A stretch of 64,000 bases of DNA, from assembly GCA_015067975.1 (NCBI GenBank), contig SVLK01000005.1, positions 33,357-97,356 on the forward strand, in the 5' to 3' direction. This DNA is from Oscillospiraceae bacterium (lineage in GTDB: Bacteria; Bacillota; Clostridia; Oscillospirales; Oscillospiraceae). The notes under the pieces were generated by a model. It was not told the DNA's origin, did not search any database, and was given only the letters and a program-made list of their open reading frames with translations. Positions within the stretch are counted from its first letter, which is position 1, and the number at the start of each line of letters is the position of its first letter. Made by a program: the position numbers and the translations under genes. This document shows positions 36,788 through 45,809 of the stretch, one piece after another.

Positions 36788-36816
36788 TTGCGTTACCGTC
36801 CTTTATATAGTATACT
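36788..36816 (+). promoter_or_regulatory. Promoter of the nucleoside importer ATPase-permease genes
   Basis: TTGCGT, 17-base spacer, TATACT. Confidence 0.6.
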
Positions 36817-36876
36817 ATTACATTATACAAGTTTTTCGCCGCGGAAAGAGGCGAAAACGAAAGGAGGGCATTTGCT

Positions 36877-38415
36877 TTGGAACAACAGTATGCCATTGAA
36901 ATGCTGCATATCACCAAGAAATTCCCCGGAATCATCGCCAACGACGACATTACGCTGCAGCTGCGCAAAGGTGAGATCCATGCGCTGCTGGGTGAAAACG
37001 GTGCCGGCAAGTCCACGCTGATGAGCGTGCTCTTTGGCCTTTACCAGCCGGAGGAGGGCGAGATCCGCAAGGACGGACAGCCGGTTTCCATCAAGAATCC
37101 CAACGATGCCAATGCGCTGGGTATCGGCATGGTGCACCAGCACTTCAAACTGGTGGAGTGCTTCAGCGTGCTGGATAATATCATCATGGGCGTGGAACCC
37201 ACCAAAATGGGCTTTTTGCAGAAAAAAGAAGCCCGTGAAAAGGTGCTGGCGCTTTCTGAAAAGTATGGCCTGCATGTGGATCCCGATGCCATCATTGAGG
37301 ACATCACCGTGGGCATGCAGCAGCGCACCGAGATCCTGAAGATGCTCTACCGCGACAATGAGATCCTCATTTTCGATGAGCCCACGGCTGTGCTGACACC
37401 CCAGGAGATCGATGAGCTGATGCAGATCATGAAGAATCTGGCAGCTGAGGGCAAGTCCATTCTGTTCATCTCCCATAAGCTGGCAGAGATCATGGCTGTG
37501 GCTGACCGCTGCAGTGTGCTGCGTAAGGGTAAGTATATCGGCACGGTGGAAACTGCCAATACCACCATGGAAGAACTGTCTGCCATGATGGTGGGCCGCA
37601 ATGTCAACTTCCATGTGGAGAAGAAGCCCTCTGTTCCCGGCGAGGCGGTGCTGCAGGTGGAGCATATGTCTGTTGCTTCCAAGCGCAGCAAGGAAGATGC
37701 GGTGAAGGATGTGTCCTTCTCCGTGCGCCGCGGCGAGATCGTCTGTATTGCCGGTATCGACGGCAACGGTCAGACGGAACTGGTCTACGGTCTCACCGGC
37801 CTGGAGCCTCTGCGCGAGGGTAAGGTGACGCTGTGCGGCACGGATATTACCCGTGCTCCCATCCGCTACCGTAATACCCATGGCATGAGCCATATTCCTG
37901 AGGACCGCCATAAGCACGGCCTGGTGCTGGATTATACGCTGGAGGACAATATGGTGCTGCAGCGTTACTTCGAACCGGAGTTCACCGGCAAAGCCGGTTT
38001 CCTCCGTCGCGACAATATCCGCGCCTATGCCGAGCGGCTCATCGAGCAGTATGATGTGCGCTCCGGTCAGGGTCCCATCACCCATGCCCGCAGCATGTCC
38101 GGCGGCAACCAGCAAAAGGCTATCGTTGCCCGCGAAATTGATAAGGATCCAGAGCTGCTGGTGGCGGTGCAGCCTACCCGTGGTCTGGATGTGGGTGCTA
38201 TCGAGTATATCCATAAGCAGTTGGTGGCCCAGCGCGATGCCGGTAAGGCAGTGTTGTTGGTGTCGCTGGAGCTGGACGAGGTCATGGATGTGCCCGACCG
38301 CATTCTCGTGATGTACGAGGGTGAGATCGTGGGCGAATTGGATCCCAAGACCGCCACGCAGGAAGAACTGGGTCTGTATATGGCCGGTGCCAAGAGAGAT
38401 GAGGTGAAGGCATGA
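36877..38415 (+). CDS. nupO: Nucleoside ABC importer, double ATP-binding protein
   Basis: 512 residues starting at TTG, eight bases after the consensus AAGGAGGG. Two ABC domains in tandem as in ribose/nucleoside-type importers: the first with Walker A GENGAGKST and IFDEPTAVLTPQE; the second with a shortened Walker A region (GIDGNGQTELV, no GKS/T), signature SGGNQQK and VAVQPTRGLDVGA. So, as usual for this family, only one nucleotide site has a standard Walker A. It energises uptake by the permeases that follow with overlapping reading frames. B. subtilis NupNOPQ is the closest characterised type. Confidence 0.93.
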   Translation: MEQQYAIEMLHITKKFPGIIANDDITLQLRKGEIHALLGENGAGKSTLMSVLFGLYQPEEGEIRKDGQPVSIKNPNDANALGIGMVHQHFKLVECFSVLDNIIMGVEPTKMGFLQKKEAREKVLALSEKYGLHVDPDAIIEDITVGMQQRTEILKMLYRDNEILIFDEPTAVLTPQEIDELMQIMKNLAAEGKSILFISHKLAEIMAVADRCSVLRKGKYIGTVETANTTMEELSAMMVGRNVNFHVEKKPSVPGEAVLQVEHMSVASKRSKEDAVKDVSFSVRRGEIVCIAGIDGNGQTELVYGLTGLEPLREGKVTLCGTDITRAPIRYRNTHGMSHIPEDRHKHGLVLDYTLEDNMVLQRYFEPEFTGKAGFLRRDNIRAYAERLIEQYDVRSGQGPITHARSMSGGNQQKAIVAREIDKDPELLVAVQPTRGLDVGAIEYIHKQLVAQRDAGKAVLLVSLELDEVMDVPDRILVMYEGEIVGELDPKTATQEELGLYMAGAKRDEVKA

Positions 38416-39548
38416 AGAAAAATCTGCTGAAAAACAGCGGTGTGCAGTCGCTGCTGTCCTCTTTGATCTGCATTGTGCTGGGTCTGCTGATCGGCTATGT
38501 GGTGTTGCTGTTCATCAATCCCGCCGGAGCCGGTGAGGCGATCGCGACGGTCATCAAAAACTTTATGACCTACAGTAAGCCGGAAACCCAGATGAAATAT
38601 CTGGGCAGCACGCTGGTGAAAACGGCGCCGCTGCTGATGTGCTCGCTGTCCATTCTCTTTGCTTATAAAGTGGGCCTGTTCAATATCGGCGCCGCCGGCC
38701 AGTATTGTGCCGGTGTGGGTCTGGCACTGTATAGCGCGCTGGCATGGCAGCTGCCTTGGTGGGCCTGCCTGCTGCTGGCCATGGCTGCCGGTGCGCTGCT
38801 GGGCGCTGTCAGCGGTCTGCTGAAAGCCTATTGCAACGTCAATGAAGTGATCTCCGGTATCATGCTCAACTGGATCACCCTGTATCTGGTCAACATGCTG
38901 CTCACGTTGGTGAAGGAAGAAACCAGCCCCTATACGCTGCATATTTCCACCGTGAACGAATCGGCACTGATCCCCTCTCTGGGACTGGGCAAGCTGTTCA
39001 CCAATAACCAGTATGTGACCATTGCCATTCCTCTGGCCATCATCATGGCTTTTGCGGTATGGATCGTGTTGGACAAGACCCGCTTTGGCTATGAACTGAA
39101 GGCAACGGGTAACAACAAAAATGCTGCCAAATACTGCGGTATGGCGGAAAAACGCAACATTATTGTCACGCTGATCATCGGCGGCGCGCTGGCCGGTATG
39201 GGTGCCGCGCTGCTGTATCTCACCGGATTTGAGCAGTGGCAGTGCTCTACATCCTCTGTGCCCGGCATGGGCTTCAGCGGCATCTCCGCTGCCTTTTTGG
39301 GCGGTCTCCATCCCGTGGGTGCAGTGCTGTCTTCTTTCTTCATTCAGCATATCACCGTGGGCGGTGCTTATGTGGATAAAACCATGTACTGTGCGCAGAT
39401 CTCCGATTTGATCAGTTCCATTATCATCTACCTGTGCGGCTTCGTGCTGTTTATGAAGTATGCCATGAATGCCGGCATTGCCAAGCGTGAAGAAAAGGCT
39501 GCCGCTAAACTGGCTGCCAAGACCGAGGAGAAAGGGGGCGAACAGTAA
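38412..39548 (+). CDS. nupP: Nucleoside ABC importer permease 1
   Basis: 378 residues, about ten membrane helices, BPD_transp_2 type. The conserved ALLMCSLSILFAYKVGLFNIG and GAAGQY-like AAGQYCAGV segments and the EAA-like loop near NEVISGIMLNWI are visible. The start ATGA overlaps the end of the ATPase gene by four bases, so translation is coupled. It forms the heterodimeric channel with the next gene product. The C-terminal tail is Lys/Ala/Glu-rich and cytoplasmic. Confidence 0.92.
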   Translation: MKKNLLKNSGVQSLLSSLICIVLGLLIGYVVLLFINPAGAGEAIATVIKNFMTYSKPETQMKYLGSTLVKTAPLLMCSLSILFAYKVGLFNIGAAGQYCAGVGLALYSALAWQLPWWACLLLAMAAGALLGAVSGLLKAYCNVNEVISGIMLNWITLYLVNMLLTLVKEETSPYTLHISTVNESALIPSLGLGKLFTNNQYVTIAIPLAIIMAFAVWIVLDKTRFGYELKATGNNKNAAKYCGMAEKRNIIVTLIIGGALAGMGAALLYLTGFEQWQCSTSSVPGMGFSGISAAFLGGLHPVGAVLSSFFIQHITVGGAYVDKTMYCAQISDLISSIIIYLCGFVLFMKYAMNAGIAKREEKAAAKLAAKTEEKGGEQ

Positions 39549-40489
39549 TGCTGCTTCTGCTTCAATATACATTAACTTTCTCCTCCGTGCTGATTTTGGT
39601 GGCACTGGGCGGCTGTATCTCTGAGCGTTCCGGCGTCATTAACCTGGGTCTGGAAGGCATCATGGTCATGGGTGCCATGGGCGGCGCACTGACTATGCGC
39701 TATCTGCCGGAAGGCAGCAGCGCCATTGTCATCATTCTGGCGGTATTGCTGATCTCTATGCTGGTGGGCGTGCTGTATTCGTCTATGCTGGCTGTGGCTG
39801 CTATTAACTTTAAGGCAGACCAGACCATCGTAGGTACGGCTCTGAATATGCTGGGCACGGCCGGTGCCACGGTCATCGTCAAGGCCATCAATACAGCGGC
39901 CAATCCTGATGATGTGTCCTCCGCCGTGCAGTATGCCATTCCCAAGCAGGCCTTCTTTGTGAAATTGGGCAGTTTCGAGTTCAGCTGGTTCATGCTGGTG
40001 ACGCTGATCGCCCTGTTGGTTGTGTATGTCATGCTCTATAAGACCCGCTTCGGCCTGCGGCTGATGGCCTGCGGCGAGCATCCTCAGGCGGCAGACAGTG
40101 TAGGTATCAATGTGTACAAGATGCGCTGGGCCGGTGTGCTGATCTCCGGTGCACTGGGCGGTCTGGGCGGCATCGTGTTCATTACCACCGGTGTGTCCGA
40201 GTGGCGCTTTGAAAACGGTGTGGCAGGCTTTGGCTTCCTGGCACTGGCGGTCATGATCTTCGGCCAGTGGAAGCCGCTGCGCATTGCGCTGTCTGCGCTG
40301 CTGTTCGGTTTGTTCCGCGCTCTGTCCAACGTGTATGTGGGCTTTGATTTCCTGGTGGCGCTGAATCTTCCCAGCCAGATCTATAACATGATGCCCTACA
40401 TTATCTCTCTGCTGGTGCTGGCCTTCACTTCCAAAAAGTCCCGCGCACCCAAGGCCGAGGGTATCCCCTACGACAAGGGCCAGCGCTGA
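39548..40489 (+). CDS. nupQ: Nucleoside ABC importer permease 2
   Basis: 313 residues, eight or more membrane helices, with the family opening ALGGCISERSGVINLGLEGIM and later RLMACGEHPQAADSVGIN, the loop that meets the ATPase. Its start codon shares one base with the stop of the previous gene (TAATG). It completes the ABC importer, whose binding protein has its own promoter and terminator upstream. Confidence 0.92.
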   Translation: MLLLLQYTLTFSSVLILVALGGCISERSGVINLGLEGIMVMGAMGGALTMRYLPEGSSAIVIILAVLLISMLVGVLYSSMLAVAAINFKADQTIVGTALNMLGTAGATVIVKAINTAANPDDVSSAVQYAIPKQAFFVKLGSFEFSWFMLVTLIALLVVYVMLYKTRFGLRLMACGEHPQAADSVGINVYKMRWAGVLISGALGGLGGIVFITTGVSEWRFENGVAGFGFLALAVMIFGQWKPLRIALSALLFGLFRALSNVYVGFDFLVALNLPSQIYNMMPYIISLLVLAFTSKKSRAPKAEGIPYDKGQR

Positions 40490-40504
40490 AAATTGCATTT
40501 TATT

Positions 40505-40535
40505 AAAAAGACGACCCATCGGGTCGTCTTTTTTT
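40505..40535. terminator. Bidirectional terminator
   Basis: Stem AAAAAGACGACCC/GGGTCGTCTTTTT with three-base loop, between the convergent importer and ylbJ-like genes. Confidence 0.9.
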
Positions 40536-40536
40536 G

Positions 40537-41433
40537 TCACAAAACAAATGAAGAAAGTGCAAAAGCTATGCCATAAGAGAGCGCAGCATGCGCAGCTTTT
40601 GCACATAAATAGCGCAGAAAATGCACGGGAGTGCCCTCTAAAACGGCGGCAGTCTGCAAATGTACGCTGATCCCACCCCAGCCCAACAGAGCGGCAGCCA
40701 TGGCAAAATCTGCGTGGCCGTTCCCTAACTGCAAAATGCCGTTGGTCAGTTCCACGGCGCCCAACAGCAGTGGGTGAGAGAGGTTGGTGGTGGAAGAAAA
40801 GAGCTGCAGCAGCGTGATAAAAAACACCACGAAAGCGCAGATCTGCACCATGCTGCTGCCGGCAGAAGAAATGGCATGCACCAGTGCTGCAGAAAAAGGC
40901 GGCGGAGTTGAGTAGTGCTGTGCTCCAAGCGCGGAGGTCGTTTTCTTTCGAAAGATAATTCCCAGCAGTGCAGCGCAAAACACATGGATGAGATAGAGAT
41001 AAACGCCTATGCGCAAGCTGCCGAAACGGCCCAGGCCAACCATGCCGAGAATGAAGGCCGGGCCGGCATTATTGCAGAACAGCAGCAGATGCTGCACTTC
41101 TTCACCACGTAACCGACCGCTTTTGTACATTTGACAGATCATCCGCGCGCCTAACGGATATCCGCCAAGAATCCCCAGAAAAAAGACCATGAGTCCATCG
41201 CTGCTGCAGCCCCAAAGTCTGCCGCCTGCGCGTGAAACGGCACGCGGAAAAAACTGAGGAGGAGTAAGGGACACAAAGAGTCCTGACAGCACAAAAAAGG
41301 GGAAGAGAGAGGGAATCACCGAATAAGCACAAAGCTGCAGAGCCTGCCGCACGGCCTGAGCGGCTTGCGCCGATAAAGCCAGCACACCAAGCATAGCGCA
41401 CAATAGAATTCCTGCTGTAAGACGTTGTTTCAC
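40537..41433 (-). CDS. ylbJ: YlbJ-like sporulation/Gate-domain membrane protein
   Basis: 298 residues from a GTG start six bases after GGGGGT; the track ORF runs further upstream without a ribosome site. About eight membrane helices with the nucleoside-recognition (Gate) motif GILGGYPLGARMICQMYKSG and FCNNAGPAFILGMVG, both typical of YlbJ and SpoVV-type proteins made in the sporulation mother cell (SpoVV was shown to help move dipicolinic acid). It is divergent from yqfC, another sporulation gene, across a 98-base gap. The exact orthology to YlbJ is inferred from motifs and context. Confidence 0.78.
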   Translation of the reverse strand: MKQRLTAGILLCAMLGVLALSAQAAQAVRQALQLCAYSVIPSLFPFFVLSGLFVSLTPPQFFPRAVSRAGGRLWGCSSDGLMVFFLGILGGYPLGARMICQMYKSGRLRGEEVQHLLLFCNNAGPAFILGMVGLGRFGSLRIGVYLYLIHVFCAALLGIIFRKKTTSALGAQHYSTPPPFSAALVHAISSAGSSMVQICAFVVFFITLLQLFSSTTNLSHPLLLGAVELTNGILQLGNGHADFAMAAALLGWGGISVHLQTAAVLEGTPVHFLRYLCAKAAHAALSYGIAFALSSFVL

Positions 41434-41531
41434 AGACACACCCCCTAAAAAACATATGCCGGACAAAACAAACGCATAACTGCAGCAAGTTTTCGTGGTA
41501 AGACGCATAAGTTTTGACAGGGAGGTGGGTC

Positions 41532-41813
41532 ATGGAGAGACGAAAAATAGCGCAGATGGGATTAAAGGCGATGGAACATCTGGACTTGCCGGGAGAATTG
41601 ACACCGGGGGTGCCGGATATGCAGCTCCTTGGCAGCCGCCAGTTTTTCATGACACAGCACAAAGGAGTGGTTTCCTACAGTCCGGAAACAATCGAAATTG
41701 ACGGCGGCACTATGCTGGTGCGGCTGGTAGGGCGGGAATTGCAGCTGTTGGCCATGACGGAGAGGGAGCTCCGCGTGGCAGGATGCATTGAGAAAGTGGA
41801 ACTGGTGGAGTAG
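41532..41813 (+). CDS. yqfC: Sporulation protein YqfC
   Basis: 93 residues from the ATG after GGGAGGTGGG. YabP/YqfC family: the core GSRQFFMTQHKGVVSYSPETI and RLVGRELQLLAMTERELRV matches. In B. subtilis yqfC and yqfD are SigE-controlled mother-cell genes. Its stop is directly followed by the yqfD start. A SigE promoter should lie in the 98-base gap, but I cannot place it confidently. Confidence 0.9.
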   Translation: MERRKIAQMGLKAMEHLDLPGELTPGVPDMQLLGSRQFFMTQHKGVVSYSPETIEIDGGTMLVRLVGRELQLLAMTERELRVAGCIEKVELVE

Positions 41814-42998
41814 ATGTATCGCAAAATAACCAACTTTCTGCGAGGATATGTGACAGTACGGGTAGAGAGTCCCTATCCCGAACAGATGATCAATCTATGT
41901 GCTGCTCACGAGATCCCCTTTTGGGATCTATGCTGGACAGACGAGATCTCTTTTCGCATGTGCACCACCCGCAGCGGAGCGCGGCGTTTGCGCCGGATCG
42001 GCGAAAGCAGCGCTGCGGTGACGGTGGGGCGGGAACGTGGTGCACCGGTACTGCTGGGGCGGCTGCGGCATCATTATGCGCTGCTGACGGGGCTGGTCGC
42101 CCTGCTTTTGTTTTTATTTGGCGGCAATTTTTTCATCTGGGGCTTTGAAGTCAACGGAAACGAAACCGTGCCGACAGAAACGATTTTACGAGCCTTGGAG
42201 GATTACGGCATCACGGTTGGCTCGCTGGGGATGAAAATCGATCAGGAGCGCCTGCGCAATCATGTACTGCTGGAACTGCCGGATATTTCATGGCTGGTGG
42301 TCAATGTAAAGGGATGTACCGCTCATGTGCAGGTGGTGGAGCGGCTGCGGCCGCCGCAGATTTTAGATGATGCGGATATCAGCAATGTGGTGGCGTCGCG
42401 GGATGGACTGGTGACAACAATACGGGTACTGGACGGAAAGGGCCAGGTGAGTGAAGGCAGCACCGTGGTGAAAGGGCAACTGCTGATCTCCGGCGTTGCC
42501 GACAGCAGCCAAAGCGGCGTGCGTTTGATGCACAGTCTGGGTGAAGTGTGGGCCAGAACATGGTACGATCTGTCGGTGCTCGTGCCGTTGACGGTGGAGG
42601 CACAGACGCAGCAAGAGGAGGAAACCTTTCGAATTTCACTTGATTTTGGGAAACGGCGAAAAAAATTGTACGCAAAGGGTAGCATGATGGCGGCAGATTG
42701 TGATAAAATAATCCAATACAAACCGCTGACGCTGCCCGGTGGCTTTTTGCTGCCTGTCACGGTGATGACGGAACGAACGGCTCACTATGCGACTGTACCG
42801 CTGCACCGCACCGCGGAACAAGCCTATGAAGAGGGAAAGACGGAACTGCTGGAACTGCTACAGCAACAGATGACGGAAAGCGGCAGCATCAAAGAAACAC
42901 GGTTTGCTGCGGCGCAGCAAGGGAATTGTCTGTTGGTGACGCTGCGGGCAGAATGTTTGGAACAGATCGGACAGCAGGTGATGCTGCCCAAAGAATAA
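41814..42998 (+). CDS. yqfD: Sporulation protein YqfD
   Basis: 394 residues; starts at ATG immediately after the yqfC stop (TAGATG). A basic N-terminal cytoplasmic region, one membrane helix (YALLTGLVALLLFLFGGNFFIW) and a large extracytoplasmic domain beginning with a POTRA-like segment (FEVNGNETVPTETILRALEDYGI). This layout matches YqfD, a membrane protein needed for efficient forespore engulfment. Length agrees with the family. Confidence 0.9.
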   Translation: MYRKITNFLRGYVTVRVESPYPEQMINLCAAHEIPFWDLCWTDEISFRMCTTRSGARRLRRIGESSAAVTVGRERGAPVLLGRLRHHYALLTGLVALLLFLFGGNFFIWGFEVNGNETVPTETILRALEDYGITVGSLGMKIDQERLRNHVLLELPDISWLVVNVKGCTAHVQVVERLRPPQILDDADISNVVASRDGLVTTIRVLDGKGQVSEGSTVVKGQLLISGVADSSQSGVRLMHSLGEVWARTWYDLSVLVPLTVEAQTQQEEETFRISLDFGKRRKKLYAKGSMMAADCDKIIQYKPLTLPGGFLLPVTVMTERTAHYATVPLHRTAEQAYEEGKTELLELLQQQMTESGSIKETRFAAAQQGNCLLVTLRAECLEQIGQQVMLPKE

Positions 42999-43027
42999 AT
43001 CCAACCACGAAAGAGAGAAGGGATCTC

Positions 43028-43996
43028 ATGGAACAGCGCATCAGTATGGAACGCATGGAAGAGGCCATCAATCTGTTTGGCTCTTTTGACGAGAATATCC
43101 GTTTGCTGGAAACGGAACTGCATGTCACGGTGGTAAACCGCGGCGGAGAACTGTGTATTTCCGGCGACGTGGAAAATGTGATGCTGGCCACCAAGGCGGT
43201 GGAGGCTTTGCTGACGCTGTCGGCCAAGGGCGAGGTGATCAACGCCCAGCATGTGCGCTACGTGATTGGCCTTTGCCGCAGCGGACAGAGCGAACGGGTG
43301 GCGGAACTGACGCAGGATGTGATCTGCATCACCTCCAAGGGGCGTCCCGTAAAGCCTAAAACCATTGGCCAAAAGCAGTATGTGGATTCCATTCTGGAAA
43401 ATACAGTGACCATCGGCGTAGGACCTGCCGGTACGGGCAAGACGTATCTGGCGGTGGCTGCGGCGGTGGCCGCATTCCGGGACAAGCAGATCAACCGAAT
43501 CATCCTCACCCGACCAGCGGTGGAGGCCGGCGAGCGGTTGGGTTTCCTGCCCGGCGATCTGCAGAGTAAGGTGGATCCTTATCTCCGGCCACTGTATGAC
43601 GCTCTTTTTGATATGCTGGGTGCGGAGACGTACCAAAAGTATCTGGAGCGGGGCAATATCGAAGTGGCGCCTCTGGCCTATATGCGCGGCCGTACACTGG
43701 ACGACAGCTTTATCATTCTCGATGAAGCGCAGAATACCAGCCGTGAGCAGATGAAGATGTTCCTGACCCGCATGGGGTTTGGCTCCAAAGTGGTCATTAC
43801 CGGCGATATTACCCAGATCGACCTGCCGGGGGACAAGCCCAGCGGACTGAAGGAGGCCATGAAGGTGCTGCGCGGCGTAGAGGGTGTGGGGATCTGCGAG
43901 CTTTCTCAGCAGGACGTGGTACGCCACGTGATGGTGCAGCGGATCATCGAGGCCTATGCCAAATATGAAGACCGCAAGGGAGGGGCACGCAAGTGA
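43028..43996 (+). CDS. phoH: PhoH-family ATPase
   Basis: 322 residues from the ATG after AGAGAAGGG; the track ORF extends back into yqfD without support. An N-terminal KH-like region is followed by the PhoH P-loop domain with GPAGTGKTYLA, LTRPAVEAGERLGFLPGDL, Walker B IILDEAQNTS and sensor VITGDITQIDLP. PhoH proteins (PhoH-L/YlaK, YqfE-adjacent PhoH) are RNA-linked ATPases and almost always sit beside ybeY, as here (4-base overlap). Confidence 0.93.
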   Translation: MEQRISMERMEEAINLFGSFDENIRLLETELHVTVVNRGGELCISGDVENVMLATKAVEALLTLSAKGEVINAQHVRYVIGLCRSGQSERVAELTQDVICITSKGRPVKPKTIGQKQYVDSILENTVTIGVGPAGTGKTYLAVAAAVAAFRDKQINRIILTRPAVEAGERLGFLPGDLQSKVDPYLRPLYDALFDMLGAETYQKYLERGNIEVAPLAYMRGRTLDDSFIILDEAQNTSREQMKMFLTRMGFGSKVVITGDITQIDLPGDKPSGLKEAMKVLRGVEGVGICELSQQDVVRHVMVQRIIEAYAKYEDRKGGARK

Positions 43997-44481
43997 AGCA
44001 TAAGATTTCCGTTACCGGCGCACGCTCCGGTATCAACTCCCCTGCACTGGCGGCCATGCTGCGCCGCACGGTGAAGGCAGCGCTGGCGGCAGAGGACATG
44101 GAACTGCCGTGTGAGATCAACATCCTGCTGACGGATGATGAGGGAATCCGGGAAGTAAACAGGGAGATGCGTGACATTGACAGCGCCACGGACGTGCTCA
44201 GCTTCCCTATGTTCGATCTGCTTCCCGGAGAGCATCCCGATGAGATGGATGCCGATCCGGCCACGGATCTGATCCCACTGGGAGATATGTGCATCAGCGT
44301 CGAGCGTGCCCATGCGCAGGCGGAGGAATACGGTCACAGCTTTGATCGGGAGATCTGCTATCTGGCAGTACATTCTGTGCTGCACCTGCTGGGGTACGAT
44401 CATCTTGATGAAGGTGAAATGAAACGCCAAATGCGCGCAAGGGAAGAAGAAATCATGCAGCAGCTGAAGCTGGAACGGTAA
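43993..44481 (+). CDS. ybeY: Endoribonuclease YbeY (16S rRNA maturation)
   Basis: 162 residues starting at GTG, which overlaps the phoH stop (GTGA). The zinc motif HSVLHLLGYDH (HxxxHxxGxDH) is intact, and the upstream ATDVLSFPMFD segment is the usual family marker. YbeY is a metal-dependent RNase for 3' processing of 16S rRNA and ribosome quality control. Slightly long for the family because of extra acidic residues before PLGDMCIS. Confidence 0.95.
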   Translation: MKHKISVTGARSGINSPALAAMLRRTVKAALAAEDMELPCEINILLTDDEGIREVNREMRDIDSATDVLSFPMFDLLPGEHPDEMDADPATDLIPLGDMCISVERAHAQAEEYGHSFDREICYLAVHSVLHLLGYDHLDEGEMKRQMRAREEEIMQQLKLER

Positions 44482-44485
44482 GCAG

Positions 44486-44695
44486 ATGAAAAAGACGCTT
44501 TTTTGGCTTGCCATATGGGCAGCTGCCCTATTGCTGCTGCTATTTGTTGTGTTCTGTGTAAAAGACACGATATACTACAGTGCTGCTATGAACAGCGCGC
44601 CGCTGCGCGTGTTTTATCTGGTACGCGCTATCGAATTTGCCCTGCCGGCGGCCATCTGCGGCGGTGCGGCATGGATTTTGAAAAAGAAAACATAA
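44486..44695 (+). CDS. Small two-helix membrane protein between ybeY and era
   Basis: 69 residues with two hydrophobic helices (LFWLAIWAAALLLLLFVVF and IEFALPAAICGGAAWIL) and a KKKT end. The start lies four bases after the ybeY stop, with poor ribosome site, so it probably depends on coupling. In many Firmicutes this slot holds diacylglycerol/undecaprenol kinase (dgkA) or cdd, but none of the kinase motifs are present. No family recognised. Confidence 0.6.
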   Translation: MKKTLFWLAIWAAALLLLLFVVFCVKDTIYYSAAMNSAPLRVFYLVRAIEFALPAAICGGAAWILKKKT

Positions 44696-44723
44696 TTGCT
44701 CAAGAAAGTTGAGGATCAGGAGA

Positions 44724-45623
44724 ATGAATATTACCAAAACTGCGATGATCACCGTATGCGGTCGCCCCAACGTGGGAAAATCCAGCCTGACCAATGCGCT
44801 GGTGGGCGAAAAAATCGCTATCGTATCCAACAAGCCCCAGACCACCCGTAACCGTATTTACGGCGTGGTCAACCGTGGAGATACCCAGTATGTGCTGCTG
44901 GATACGCCGGGTCTGCATAAGCCCCGTTCCCGTCTGGGCGATTACATGGTAAAAGTGGTGCGCGAAAGTCTGGCGGAAGTAGAGGCGGCGTTGCTGCTGG
45001 TAGAGCCCATTGCCCATGTAGGTGAGCCGGAGAAGATTTTGATCCAGCGTATGCAGGAAGAGCAGATTCCCGCCATTTTGTGCATCAACAAGGTGGACAT
45101 GGTGGAGAAGAAGGAAGAACTGCTGGAGGTCATCGCAGCCTATAGCCAGTATTACGACGGCTTTGAGGCCATCATCCCCATTTCTGCCCGCACCGGCGAC
45201 GGATTGGAGGAACTGATGGTGCAGCTGAGCAAGTATGCCGAGGAAGGTCCTCAGCTGTTCCCCGACGGCATGACCACCGATCAGCCTGATGCACAGGTGT
45301 GCGCTGAGATCGTGCGCGAAAAGATGCTGCACTGCCTCGACAAGGAGATCCCTCACGGCACGGCGGTGGAAGTGACCCGTTTCACCGAGCGTGAGAGCGG
45401 CATCATTGATTTGGATGTGACCATTTATTGCGAAAAGTCCAGCCACAAGGGGATTATCATCGGCAAGGGCGGCGAGATGATGAAGAAAATCTCTTCGCTG
45501 GCCCGCCGCGACATTGAGCGCTTTATGGGCACCAAGGTGTATATGGAAACTTGGGTAAAGGTGAAGGAAAACTGGCGCGACAATGCCAATTTCATCAGAT
45601 CGCAGGGCTACGACGAGCAGTAA
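44724..45623 (+). CDS. era: GTPase Era
   Basis: 299 residues. GTPase motifs: GRPNVGKSS (G1), KPQTTRN (G2), DTPG (G3), NKVD (G4) and SAR (G5), followed by a C-terminal KH domain with GKGGEMMKKI. Era binds the 3' end of 16S rRNA and helps assemble the 30S subunit, in line with ybeY in the same cluster. The chosen ATG gives the standard N-terminus NITKTAMITVCGRPN; GAGG lies nine bases upstream. Confidence 0.96.
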   Translation: MNITKTAMITVCGRPNVGKSSLTNALVGEKIAIVSNKPQTTRNRIYGVVNRGDTQYVLLDTPGLHKPRSRLGDYMVKVVRESLAEVEAALLLVEPIAHVGEPEKILIQRMQEEQIPAILCINKVDMVEKKEELLEVIAAYSQYYDGFEAIIPISARTGDGLEELMVQLSKYAEEGPQLFPDGMTTDQPDAQVCAEIVREKMLHCLDKEIPHGTAVEVTRFTERESGIIDLDVTIYCEKSSHKGIIIGKGGEMMKKISSLARRDIERFMGTKVYMETWVKVKENWRDNANFIRSQGYDEQ

Positions 45624-45683
45624 TAATTCCCACCTATAACCCGCTGCCTGCCGGCACAAGCTAAGTGCAGGGAGGTGGCGCAT

Positions 45684-45776
45684 ATGGACGCGGAAAACTG
45701 TTGGCGGCTGTTTTGTGAAACAGGTGCGCCGGAACTGTACCTTTTTTATCGCGCGGCAAACCGGCGGGACGGCTGA
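45684..45776 (+). CDS. yqzL: YqzL-family small protein
   Basis: Missing from the ORF track because it is only 30 codons. ATG follows a perfect ribosome site (GGAGGTGG) by five bases. The product MDAENCWRLFCETGAPELYL (then FYRAANRRDG) matches the YqzL pattern (aromatic residue, F-x-x-T-G, E-x-Y-L) and its known place between era and recO in Bacillus and Clostridia. Function unknown. Confidence 0.8.
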   Translation: MDAENCWRLFCETGAPELYLFYRAANRRDG

Positions 45777-45809
45777 GGCTGTCCCGTCAGCTGCAAAGGA
45801 GTTTACATA

